Positions 1-4,698 of a stretch of 5,480 bases of DNA are shown here, in pieces; position 1 is the first letter of the stretch, and each line of letters opens with the position of its first letter. Source of the stretch: Halomonas sp. UBA3074 (GTDB lineage Bacteria > Pseudomonadota > Gammaproteobacteria > Pseudomonadales > Halomonadaceae). Both the position numbers and the translations under genes were made by a program. The stretch spans positions 1-5,480 of the forward strand of contig NZ_DFBS01000037.1 of assembly GCF_002366715.1 (NCBI RefSeq). Reading direction: 5' to 3'. The notes below the pieces were generated by a model that searched no databases, was not told where the DNA came from, and saw nothing but the letters and a program-made list of their open reading frames with translations.

Positions 1-212
1 ACCCTGTGAGAAATCCAGGCTAGGGGTTCATTAACTCGCACTGCCTTGAATTCTTCTGGCTCCATCGCATCGTTGCAAACCGCGACTTCAGCCACGTCAA
101 ACATTTTTTGTAACGCATCCTGCTCGGTCATTGCCCAAGAGTTTTGCGGTAGGCTACTTGCAATAACTGCGCTTGCCAGCAGCGAACCTAGTGCCATGTT
201 TTTAAACATCAT
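1..212 (-). CDS. Exported protein with signal peptide, N-terminal 70 residues only (cut by window edge)
   Basis: The reading frame opens at 212 and runs without a stop to the left edge, so only the first 70 codons are visible. The N-terminus is a textbook Sec signal peptide: a short start (MMFKN), a hydrophobic stretch of small residues at about 6-21 (MALGSLLASAVIASSL) and a likely signal peptidase I site after NSWA, about residue 27. The mature part begins MTEQDALQKMFDVAEVAVC and is acidic, with one cysteine at residue 46. Two adjacent ATGs compete (210-212 and 207-209). AGGGA at 216-220 suits the second ATG slightly better. A sigma70-like promoter lies 55 bp upstream. I do not recognise the family; the signal peptide implies a periplasmic or secreted product. 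The reading is a real gene rather than a chance frame because the signal peptide, ribosome binding site and promoter all agree in direction and spacing. Confidence 0.75.
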   Translation of the reverse strand, partial: MMFKNMALGSLLASAVIASSLPQNSWAMTEQDALQKMFDVAEVAVCNDAMEPEEFKAVRVNEPLAWISHR

Positions 213-266
213 TTTTCCCTATTTTTTTTGGACTGACCATTGTCTTTCTTTTATTAGCGCTCCCTA

Positions 267-295
267 GTTATAACTAACCTAATGCCTCACAGCAA
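267..295 (-). promoter_or_regulatory. Sigma70-type promoter of the exported-protein gene, with a palindrome over the -10 box
   Basis: Read on the minus strand, TTGCTG (290-295) and TATAAC (267-272) are separated by exactly 17 bp, and transcription would start about 47 bp before the start codon at 212. TATAAC differs from the consensus at one base; TTGCTG keeps the TTG. The -10 box lies inside a perfect 12-bp palindrome, TAGTTATAACTA (265-276), which could be a repressor site, although an AT-rich palindrome may arise by chance. Confidence 0.5.
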
Positions 296-392
296 CCGCT
301 AAGGACTATTGCTCTGTTCCCCTTATACCGGCCAAGATAGTAAGTCAGCGCTTACTTGTGAGGCTTGCACCGTGTCGATCTTCTCCATTTAA

Positions 393-533
393 CCCGAATC
401 CTGCGATCATCTGGCCGACAAAGCCATCCGTGATGCCGAAGCAGCCCTTCAGCAGCTCAACAATGCCCGTGACCAAGCCGACGATACCGTCAACTTGCTC
501 AGTGAACAGATCGGCATACTGATGAGGTGCTAA
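393..533 (+). pseudogene. Gene fragment: C-terminal coiled-coil-like remnant
   Basis: A stop at 390-392 is followed by an open frame of 46 codons ending in TAA at 531-533, with no ATG, GTG or TTG near its beginning. The translation begins PESCDHLADKAIRDAEAALQ and goes on as one strongly helical, charged, alanine- and glutamine-rich segment with regular hydrophobic spacing (about residues 6-42), then ends LMRC. Codon use is biased to codons ending in C, unlike a random frame. This suggests the C-terminal end of a gene whose 5' part has been lost. The opposite strand is also open here and reads as an amphipathic hydrophobic peptide, which is a usual mirror effect of such codons. I cannot name the family. 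Similar short helices occur at the ends of regulators, phage proteins and mobilisation proteins, so no function is assigned. Confidence 0.4.
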
Positions 534-1179
534 CAGTTCGCTGCGGCAATCTCATGCAGACCGTTAAACTTATTACCACGGAGCTTCAACCCGAAGATAT
601 TGGTAGTTACGCTCGGACGATTATCTGCTTACCTCGCTCGGTGTAGCGAAAGAGCCAGAACTTTTACCGTTGGCTCGAGTGGGTAGATACCCTTCGGTGA
701 GGGTTCAGTGTTTCAGCCTTTGCTCACTATCCTAGTGGTTCTATAAGGCTGGTGGTCATGGCGCGTCCCGAATAGGCAGCACTCCCCAGAGCATGACGGC
801 AATTTTCTAGGGCTTTTGTTCCCAAGCAGCATTCTGAAAAACTAAGTGGTTGTGCAAAAATAAAGAGCACACATGAATTATAACCCATTGAATTATAATG
901 GGTGAAATGCATGAAAACTTATGTGGAGCCACTTAGCTACCGGCTGAGAGTTTACGAAAGGGCGCGTGGGCCGCTCACGAATTTCTGCTGCGCTGTCTGG
1001 CAAGAATCGACAACAGCATAAATGACTGACAAAAATCGAGTGCTCTTTGCGATGCAGTGAAAGGTGGTGTGAAGTAGGCCAAGCATTAGCGGTGTGTTAC
1101 TTGACCAATGGATAGTTTCTGAAGAGGTAGAGGGTGTCAGTAGCGGAGGAAAACTCTCGGAAGGGGCAGGCTGGCTTAA
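534..1179. other. Gap without a recognisable gene; small hairpins only
   Basis: I see no reading frame with convincing protein character. Several modest inverted repeats occur: a nested TACCA/TGGTA (574-578, 601-605) around CTTC/GAAG (584-587, 593-596); GAGCCA/TGGCTC (652-657, 671-676); GGGTA/TACCC (681-685, 688-692); CACTA/TAGTG (726-730, 734-738). Repeats of this size are expected by chance at some rate. A 37-codon frame at 911-1024 starts MKTYVEPLSYRLRVYERARG, but it lacks a clear ribosome binding site. Confidence 0.5.
875..903. promoter_or_regulatory. Direct plus inverted repeat around a TATAAT box
   Basis: GAATTATAA occurs twice, at 875-883 and 890-898, with a 15-bp period. The same stretch also holds the inverted repeat ACCCATT (883-889) and AATGGGT (897-903). 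A perfect TATAAT sits at 894-899 on the plus strand, and TATAAT also reads on the minus strand, but no good -35 element is seen at the right spacing in either direction. The arrangement resembles an operator overlapping a promoter. No convincing gene follows on either side, so the role is uncertain. Confidence 0.25.
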
Positions 1180-1255
1180 AATAAACTTTATTCATTAGTA
1201 AATCGTTTTGTGTAAACAAAACATGCCTATTAATAGCTTTTTAAATAAGGCATCC

Positions 1256-1335
1256 GGTGGGGAGGGTAGAAAACTCCTTACCAGAGCTGACACTTTCGCG
1301 TCTACGCTCCGGTAAGGTTTTTCCCTCCTGCCACC
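1256..1335. repeat. 80-bp imperfect inverted repeat (long hairpin, possibly a bidirectional terminator)
   Basis: Five arm segments nest in order: GGTGG/CCACC (1256-1260, 1331-1335), GGAGGG/CCCTCC (1261-1266, 1323-1328), CCTTACC/GGTAAGG (1276-1282, 1311-1317), GAGC/GCTC (1284-1287, 1306-1309) and GAC/GTC (1289-1291, 1300-1302). Between the second and third, AAAA (1270-1273) faces TTTTT (1318-1322), giving almost 30 pairs in total. The A-tract, stem and T-tract also fit a bidirectional intrinsic terminator with a large loop. The outer GC-rich arms beyond the T-tract are not needed for that role and point to a larger folded element. Confidence 0.6.
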
Positions 1336-1391
1336 CAATGTTGTAACCGCGGCTTCTTACACCGCCATCCGTATGGGGCCTTTCCTCACTG

Positions 1392-1463
1392 CACTGAACA
1401 CCGTTACATAAAATTGTGAGATCCGGGCGATCTTCTGTAACGCTCACGACACCCCGTTCAGTG
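1392..1463. repeat. Three-tier nested inverted repeat
   Basis: CACTGAAC (1392-1399) pairs with GTTCAGTG (1456-1463). Inside it CGTTACA (1402-1408) pairs with TGTAACG (1436-1442), and inside that AGATC (1419-1423) pairs with GATCT (1429-1433). All three are perfect and nested in the correct order, which is unlikely by chance. An alternative pairing, GTGAG/CTCAC (1416-1420, 1443-1447), competes with the inner tiers. Another perfect 7-bp hairpin follows after a single base at 1465-1484. Confidence 0.55.
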
Positions 1464-1704
1464 ACTCCTGAGTCGTATCAGGAGAACCTCGTCAGGCGCA
1501 GCCTATCGTCGTGAATCTCTTCTGGCTGCCGTCGTTAACACAGTAGTCCACTCATTGATGCCTTTAGTTGGCCTCGTGTAGTAACTGGACTGTGTTCGTA
1601 TCGACTTACCCCTGCGGCCGAACATTTTTTAAGCCGCTACCTCCGCAGGGTCTTTCGGTCATGCTGTAACTGGTTAAGTTAACACGCTGTGATTATCTAC
1701 AGCG

Positions 1705-1941
1705 GATATTATCTAGGCAAGCGATTTTTTTAAGACCATCCACCTGTTGCTATGGCCCGTATCGATGACGTGATGGCGATGCGCTGGATCGGGTATGCAT
1801 AAAACAATTTGAGCGTGTTGTCCCAAACAAAATATTCTTATACTTGGGCCTACAGGAAGCGAACTTAGTAGCGAGACCGAAACTCGTGAACCCTAGCTAC
1901 CTCGTATCAGGGTATGAGCGCTCGAAGCATAGCATCCAAGG
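1705..1941. other. Gap downstream of the antitoxin; no toxin gene seen
   Basis: This is where the toxin partner of the minus-strand antitoxin would be expected. Read on the minus strand, none of the three frames shows a PIN-domain start (a hydrophobic strand followed by Asp-Thr-His) or a RelE/ParE-like sequence. ATTATCTA is repeated at 1692-1699 and 1708-1715, and GAGCGCTC (1916-1923) is a perfect palindrome. I find no other structure. Confidence 0.4.
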
Positions 1942-2247
1942 TCACGGACACGACCGACGATCACTACCTTCGGGTGGCTCCTCTTCTGAGCGCTGACAAC
2001 CGAAGAAATTCTGCGCTTCCTGGTTTGACAAGGGTGTGTCCCATCCCTCTGTATAGTGAATCTTACCTTTCAAAACACCCCAGAGATCTTCGACTCCTGA
2101 TGGGCGACTTGGGCGACTACTCGGTTTGCTTGTCGGAAGCAGCTTGACAGAGCCCGCAGCGCTACTAATGACCACATGCTCACCGTTAACTGCTCGTTCA
2201 ATCAGTTCGTCAAGCTGCGCTTGGGCACATGCAATGCCAATTTCCAT
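1942..2247 (-). CDS. Orphan type II antitoxin, Phd/YefM family
   Basis: The 101-residue product starts MEIGIACAQAQLDELIERAV and continues NGEHVVISSAAGSVKLLP (about 21-38). This is the Phd/YefM DNA-binding fold: a beta-strand, a helix of the pattern A--QL-ELIERA, then a strand pair with GE-VVI. After a proline/serine linker comes the toxin-binding tail GVLKGKIHYTEGWDTPL (about 67-83), typical of antitoxins paired with VapC-like PIN toxins. The start at 2247 is preferred over an ATG at 2277, because it begins exactly at the family's N-terminus and has GGAG seven bases upstream. Such antitoxins neutralise a toxin and repress their own operon. The family usually ends soon after the F-G following W-D-P-L; here about 17 extra residues follow (from CQRSEEEPP). 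The native stop therefore seems lost by a deletion or rearrangement that also removed the toxin. The gene may be a remnant or a free-standing antitoxin. Confidence 0.75.
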   Translation of the reverse strand: MEIGIACAQAQLDELIERAVNGEHVVISSAAGSVKLLPTSKPSSRPSRPSGVEDLWGVLKGKIHYTEGWDTPLSNQEAQNFFGCQRSEEEPPEGSDRRSCP

Positions 2248-2317
2248 TGGTGGGCTCCGCAAATAAAGGGATGTCATGAATATAGCTGCTTTGCCTCTAA
2301 AACGTATCGTGAATCAG

Positions 2318-2345
2318 CCCAACGCTATAAACCCCCAAGCTATAA
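2318..2345. repeat. Pair of direct repeats upstream of the antitoxin gene
   Basis: CCCAACGCTATAA (2318-2330) and CCCAAGCTATAA (2334-2345) differ by a single inserted base and lie one to one and a half helical turns apart, about 70-100 bp upstream of the antitoxin start. Antitoxins of this family usually bind repeated sites near their own promoter, so these are candidate operator sites. A possible -10 box (TATATT, minus strand, 2279-2284) lies between the repeats and the gene, without a good -35. Confidence 0.35.
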
Positions 2346-3068
2346 GAGATATTCCCCATTGACCGCATTAAGCATCAAAGGCAACGATGGCCAGCACTGC
2401 CTGCCTAGGGGCTTTATCAAGAACTGCCCGAATTCAGATGTATTAATTCAACCAGAGAATGCTTAGAGGGCGGTTCGTGGCCACACTATGAGGCAACCAA
2501 AGGTTAGGTAGGAGGGCGGAGGAACGGTAATGGTGTCAATCGGTTGGATTTTCATTACATGGTAACTGGGTCAGCATTAGCCGCTTGAGCTAGAAAGCCG
2601 TCACTCATCGCGCTAAAGCGCGTTTTGAGCCTTGTTACAGAAGGCCTATGCCCATCTATAGCTCACAGTGAGATTGCGTCTTGTCGATGATTCTGAGCGC
2701 TGTCTCCCATGGCAATCCACTGTGTATGCAGCTGAAGCCTTTCTCGAATCGCCACGGTGATTGGTTACCAAATGTAGGTAAAGCCTTTCCCGATTTTTCG
2801 TAGGTGTCTTTATCAGCTACTCCATATTGTGTGGCTCATAGGCCCCCAATCCGATTACTAGAATCGAACAGATGGTGCGTGAATCAGCTATACGAAGTTC
2901 TAGCCGTTTACATGGCCGCCAGGCGTTCCATTTCCGCGCCTCTTTATGGGCGCAATCTATGGGGTGCCTTCGGCGACTAATTTGCAGCGCACGGGGTAAC
3001 AAAAACGCCAAACACCGTTTGTTTACCACGCTTTATAACTAATGCACCGTAACGTTGTGGCCTCCAGT
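2346..3068. other. Gap without a recognisable gene
   Basis: No frame in this stretch looks like a conserved protein. A 58-residue frame from GTG 2804 to TAA 2980 (plus) and a 70-residue frame on the minus strand at 2817-3029 overlap each other, and neither has protein-like character. A strong GGAGG (2519-2523) precedes an ATG at 2530, but that frame closes after 11 codons. Perfect small palindromes occur at 2662-2672 (CTCAC/GTGAG) and 2761-2771 (TTGGT/ACCAA). The main structured item is the hairpin at 2604-2629. Confidence 0.45.
2604..2629 (+). terminator. Terminator-like hairpin
   Basis: CGCGC (2609-2613) and GCGCG (2618-2622) form a very stable stem with a TAAA loop, followed directly by TTTT (2623-2626). 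Flanking CTCA and TGAG (2604-2607, 2626-2629) can lengthen the stem. The polarity fits transcription on the plus strand, yet no plus-strand gene ends nearby. It may therefore serve a lost gene or an untranslated RNA. Confidence 0.4.
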
Positions 3069-4460
3069 TCAGTCCTTTTCAACAGGTAGGCCTGCTGCGT
3101 TCCATGCCATCCATGAACCAGGTGTGTTCGCCACGTCGGAGAAGCCCGCTCGCTTCAGAATGCTGGCGGCAATTGAGGCACGGTATCCTGACCCGCAGTA
3201 AGTGACGGTGGTCTTGTTCGGGTCTAGCTCATCAAGATGATCGGATAGGTGAGCGACGAATATATGCTTTGCGCCGGGCACCCGACCATTTGCAACCTCA
3301 CTAGGGCTCCGCACATCTAGCACCTGAACATCGGGATCTTCCCGGCGCGTATTCAGCTCCTGAACGGTCCATTCTTGTAGCTTGTTTAGAGGCAGCGCTG
3401 CGTTCGGCCAATCCGTCATACCATTGCGCAAATAGCCTCGGATATCATCCAGACCGATGCGGTAGAGATGGGTAATAGCCTGATGGACGTCGTCTGCCGA
3501 TTCGCCAACCAGTAGAATCGGTCGAGAGTCATCGAGCATCCATCCCGCCCAGTTGACGAACTCGTTACGTAGCGCAATATTGATCGCCCCCGGCACATGT
3601 CCACCACCGAATGCTAGTATCGAGCGGACGTCGACTACTTGGTTGTTAGCGTCGTCGGCTAACGCTTGGAAATCTTGCGGAGATAGGGGGGAGGGAAGCG
3701 AAGGACCTTCCATCTGCACTGCGGGACGAACGTTCTGCTTTTTAAGGCGTGAATAATGACGTGGCGGCTCGGGCATATTGTCAAGTAGGGAGTCGATGAA
3801 CTTCTCTTCGCTACTCTGTTCCTGCAGGGCAGGGTTAAAGAGTCGCTCGCTGCCTAGCGTAGAATGACGCCGGTCGCCTATCGATTTACCACATGCAGAA
3901 CCGGCCCCATGGCAGGGATAAACTTCTACTCGGTCGCCCAGGGGTAGATAGCGGTCGAAGAGGGTATGGAATAGTTCTCCGGCCAGTTTCTGCTCGCTGC
4001 CATCCCCAAGCAAATCAGGGCGACCAACGTCAAGGTTGAACAGCGTATCACCAGTGAACAGTGCGATGGGCTCGTTGCCTTGCTGCGAATCGAATAGCTG
4101 TAGGGCAATATGCTCCGGCGTATGGCCTGGTGAATGCATAACCTGCAGTTTCACTTGACCAAGCTCCAATGTTTCACCTTCGGAAATCTGTCGAATATCG
4201 AACTGGTAATCATCGGAATGGCCGCCTATGAGTTGCGCGCCAGTTCGGCTTGCCAGCGCCTGAGCACCGGATACAAAATCCGCGTGGATATGCGTTTCGA
4301 TGACATAGGCGATACGAAAACCTTGCTCCTTCGCCATCTGCAAGTAGATATCGATATCGCGTCGAGGGTCTATTACAGCAGCCACTGCCGCTTTACTATC
4401 GCCGACAACATAGGAAATTTGCGCTAGCCCATCCGTGTAAATTGACTCAAAAATTAGCAT
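3069..4460 (-). CDS. Persulfide dioxygenase fused to two rhodanese domains (CstB-type MBL-fold protein)
   Basis: The 463-residue cytosolic protein (no signal peptide) has three parts. Residues 1-250 are a metallo-beta-lactamase-fold, ETHE1-like persulfide dioxygenase: THIHADF at 56-62, SPGHTPEH at 110-117, TGDTL at 136-140, GRPDL at 146-150 and PCHGAGSACG at 182-191. By alignment to human ETHE1 (iron ligands His79, His135, Asp154), the likely iron ligands are His57, His113 and Asp138; the 56-residue His spacing is identical. Residues 260-355 are a rhodanese domain with VVDVRS and GHVPGAINI but no cysteine in its active loop (LLVGESAD). Residues 365-460 are a rhodanese domain with the catalytic loop CGSGYR, Cys422. 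This order, with an inactive middle rhodanese, is that of CstB, which oxidises small-molecule persulfides using O2 and yields thiosulfate. The start at 4460 has GGAGG five bases upstream. The TGA at 3069-3071 matches the family end. Neighbours suggest no operon; a palindrome before the gene suggests repressor control. An alternative name is generic MBL-fold hydrolase. Confidence 0.93.
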   Translation of the reverse strand: MLIFESIYTDGLAQISYVVGDSKAAVAAVIDPRRDIDIYLQMAKEQGFRIAYVIETHIHADFVSGAQALASRTGAQLIGGHSDDYQFDIRQISEGETLELGQVKLQVMHSPGHTPEHIALQLFDSQQGNEPIALFTGDTLFNLDVGRPDLLGDGSEQKLAGELFHTLFDRYLPLGDRVEVYPCHGAGSACGKSIGDRRHSTLGSERLFNPALQEQSSEEKFIDSLLDNMPEPPRHYSRLKKQNVRPAVQMEGPSLPSPLSPQDFQALADDANNQVVDVRSILAFGGGHVPGAINIALRNEFVNWAGWMLDDSRPILLVGESADDVHQAITHLYRIGLDDIRGYLRNGMTDWPNAALPLNKLQEWTVQELNTRREDPDVQVLDVRSPSEVANGRVPGAKHIFVAHLSDHLDELDPNKTTVTYCGSGYRASIAASILKRAGFSDVANTPGSWMAWNAAGLPVEKD

Positions 4461-4494
4461 CGCTGCCTCCGTTCAACGTTAAAAGTCGAGTTGA

Positions 4495-4525
4495 TTGTCC
4501 TTTTTTAAGGACAACGCCTGTTATA
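4495..4525 (-). promoter_or_regulatory. Possible promoter and operator palindrome of the dioxygenase-rhodanese gene
   Basis: TTGTCCTT (4495-4502) and AAGGACAA (4507-4514) form a perfect 8+8 bp inverted repeat with a four-base spacer, 35-54 bp before the start codon. Read on the minus strand, a -10-like TATAAC lies immediately upstream (4520-4525), so the palindrome would cover the transcription start, a usual place for a repressor. The -35 is poor (AT-rich sequence around 4542-4550), so the promoter is tentative. A sigma54 -24/-12 pair, used by FisR-controlled sulfide genes, was looked for and not found. In RNA the same palindrome would form a hairpin in the 5' leader. Confidence 0.4.
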
Positions 4526-4545
4526 TGTCGTTCAGAGTGTAATTA

Positions 4546-4698
4546 TTAAACCCTGCCACCATGCTGGTTGATCAGCGCTCCGGTCAGCCGAGCAACATCA
4601 CTTTCACTATTGGGGTCTAGCTGGGCTAGACCTTTCAGGTATTTCGTAATGAGGTTATGTGCAATATGCCGAACGAATAGAGGGCCGTAGGAGGGGAA
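4546..4698 (-). pseudogene. C-terminal remnant of an unidentified gene
   Basis: On the minus strand a 50-codon frame runs from just after a stop (4699-4701) to TAA at 4546-4548, with no usable start codon. The later part, RHIAHNLITKYLKGLAQLDP followed by NSESDVARLTGAL, reads as two amphipathic helices joined by a loop and has sensible codon use. The end, INQHGGRV, looks like a natural C-terminus. Upstream, another minus-strand frame (4655-4984) is open except for one TGA at 4838-4840 and overlaps this one by about 40 bases. It could be the rest of the same gene after a frameshift, but its protein character is weaker. The remnant ends 86 bp before the dioxygenase-rhodanese gene in the same direction. 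I do not recognise the family. Confidence 0.35.

Larger units (their letters stand above)
1180..1704. other. Dense array of consecutive inverted repeats; candidate structured RNA or folded-DNA region
   Basis: This gene-free stretch contains about ten stems in a row, almost all non-crossing: AATAAA/TTTATT (1180-1192); GTTTTGT/ACAAAAC (1205-1222); ATGCCT/AGGCAT (1223-1253); the large stem at 1256-1335; the nested stems at 1392-1463; CTCCTGA/TCAGGAG (1465-1484); GGC-AGCC/GGCT-GCC with a two-base bulge (1495-1530); AACACAG-TCCA/TGGA-CTGTGTT (1537-1596), extended outward by GTCG/CGAC (1531-1534, 1602-1605); CCCTGCGG/CCGCAGGG (1610-1650); CGCTGT/ACAGCG (1685-1704). By rough estimate, random sequence of this length would give about three arms of 7 bp or more within 80 bases; I count seven. 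I recognise no known RNA class (no tmRNA tag, no tRNA T-arm, no group II domain V) and no integron core sites at the stem ends. The strand is unknown. Confidence 0.3.

Noticed and set aside
911..1024. 37-codon frame starting MKTYVEPLSYRL after the TATAAT repeats
   Set aside because: It has no clear Shine-Dalgarno site and is too short to judge. It could be a small protein, but I cannot support it.
1914..2147. 77-codon plus-strand frame opposite the antitoxin gene
   Set aside because: It mirrors the antitoxin coding strand and has no family character or ribosome binding site.
2176..2466. 96-codon plus-strand frame over the antitoxin start and its upstream region
   Set aside because: The first part is antisense to the antitoxin; the remainder is rich in Cys, Tyr, Lys and Pro without a recognisable pattern.
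2310..2510. GTTRRRY-like core sites (minus-strand GTTGGGC near 2314-2320; plus GTTAGGT near 2502-2508), suggesting an integron cassette around the antitoxin
   Set aside because: No matching RYYYAAC partner at a suitable distance, and no hairpin that joins the two cores as in attC.
2530..2562. GGAGG followed by a short frame MVSIGWIFITW
   Set aside because: A good ribosome binding site, but only 11 codons, with no structural gene or attenuator after it.
2860..2880. Minus-strand GTTCGATTC resembling a tRNA T-loop
   Set aside because: The flanking bases do not form a 5-bp T-stem, and no anticodon arm or CCA end is present.
2995..3028. Imperfect hairpin as the terminator of the dioxygenase-rhodanese gene
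   Set aside because: The arms (GGTAA/TTACC and AAA/TTT) are interrupted and the T-run lies inside the stem, so it does not fit an intrinsic terminator.
3926..4427. Several frames of 60-97 codons on both strands inside the dioxygenase-rhodanese gene
   Set aside because: They overlap a strongly identified gene in other frames and have no domains of their own.
4614..4632. GGTCTAG/CTAGACC hairpin followed by TTT, as a terminator
   Set aside because: The T-run is too short, and the hairpin falls inside the better-supported coding remnant 4546-4698.
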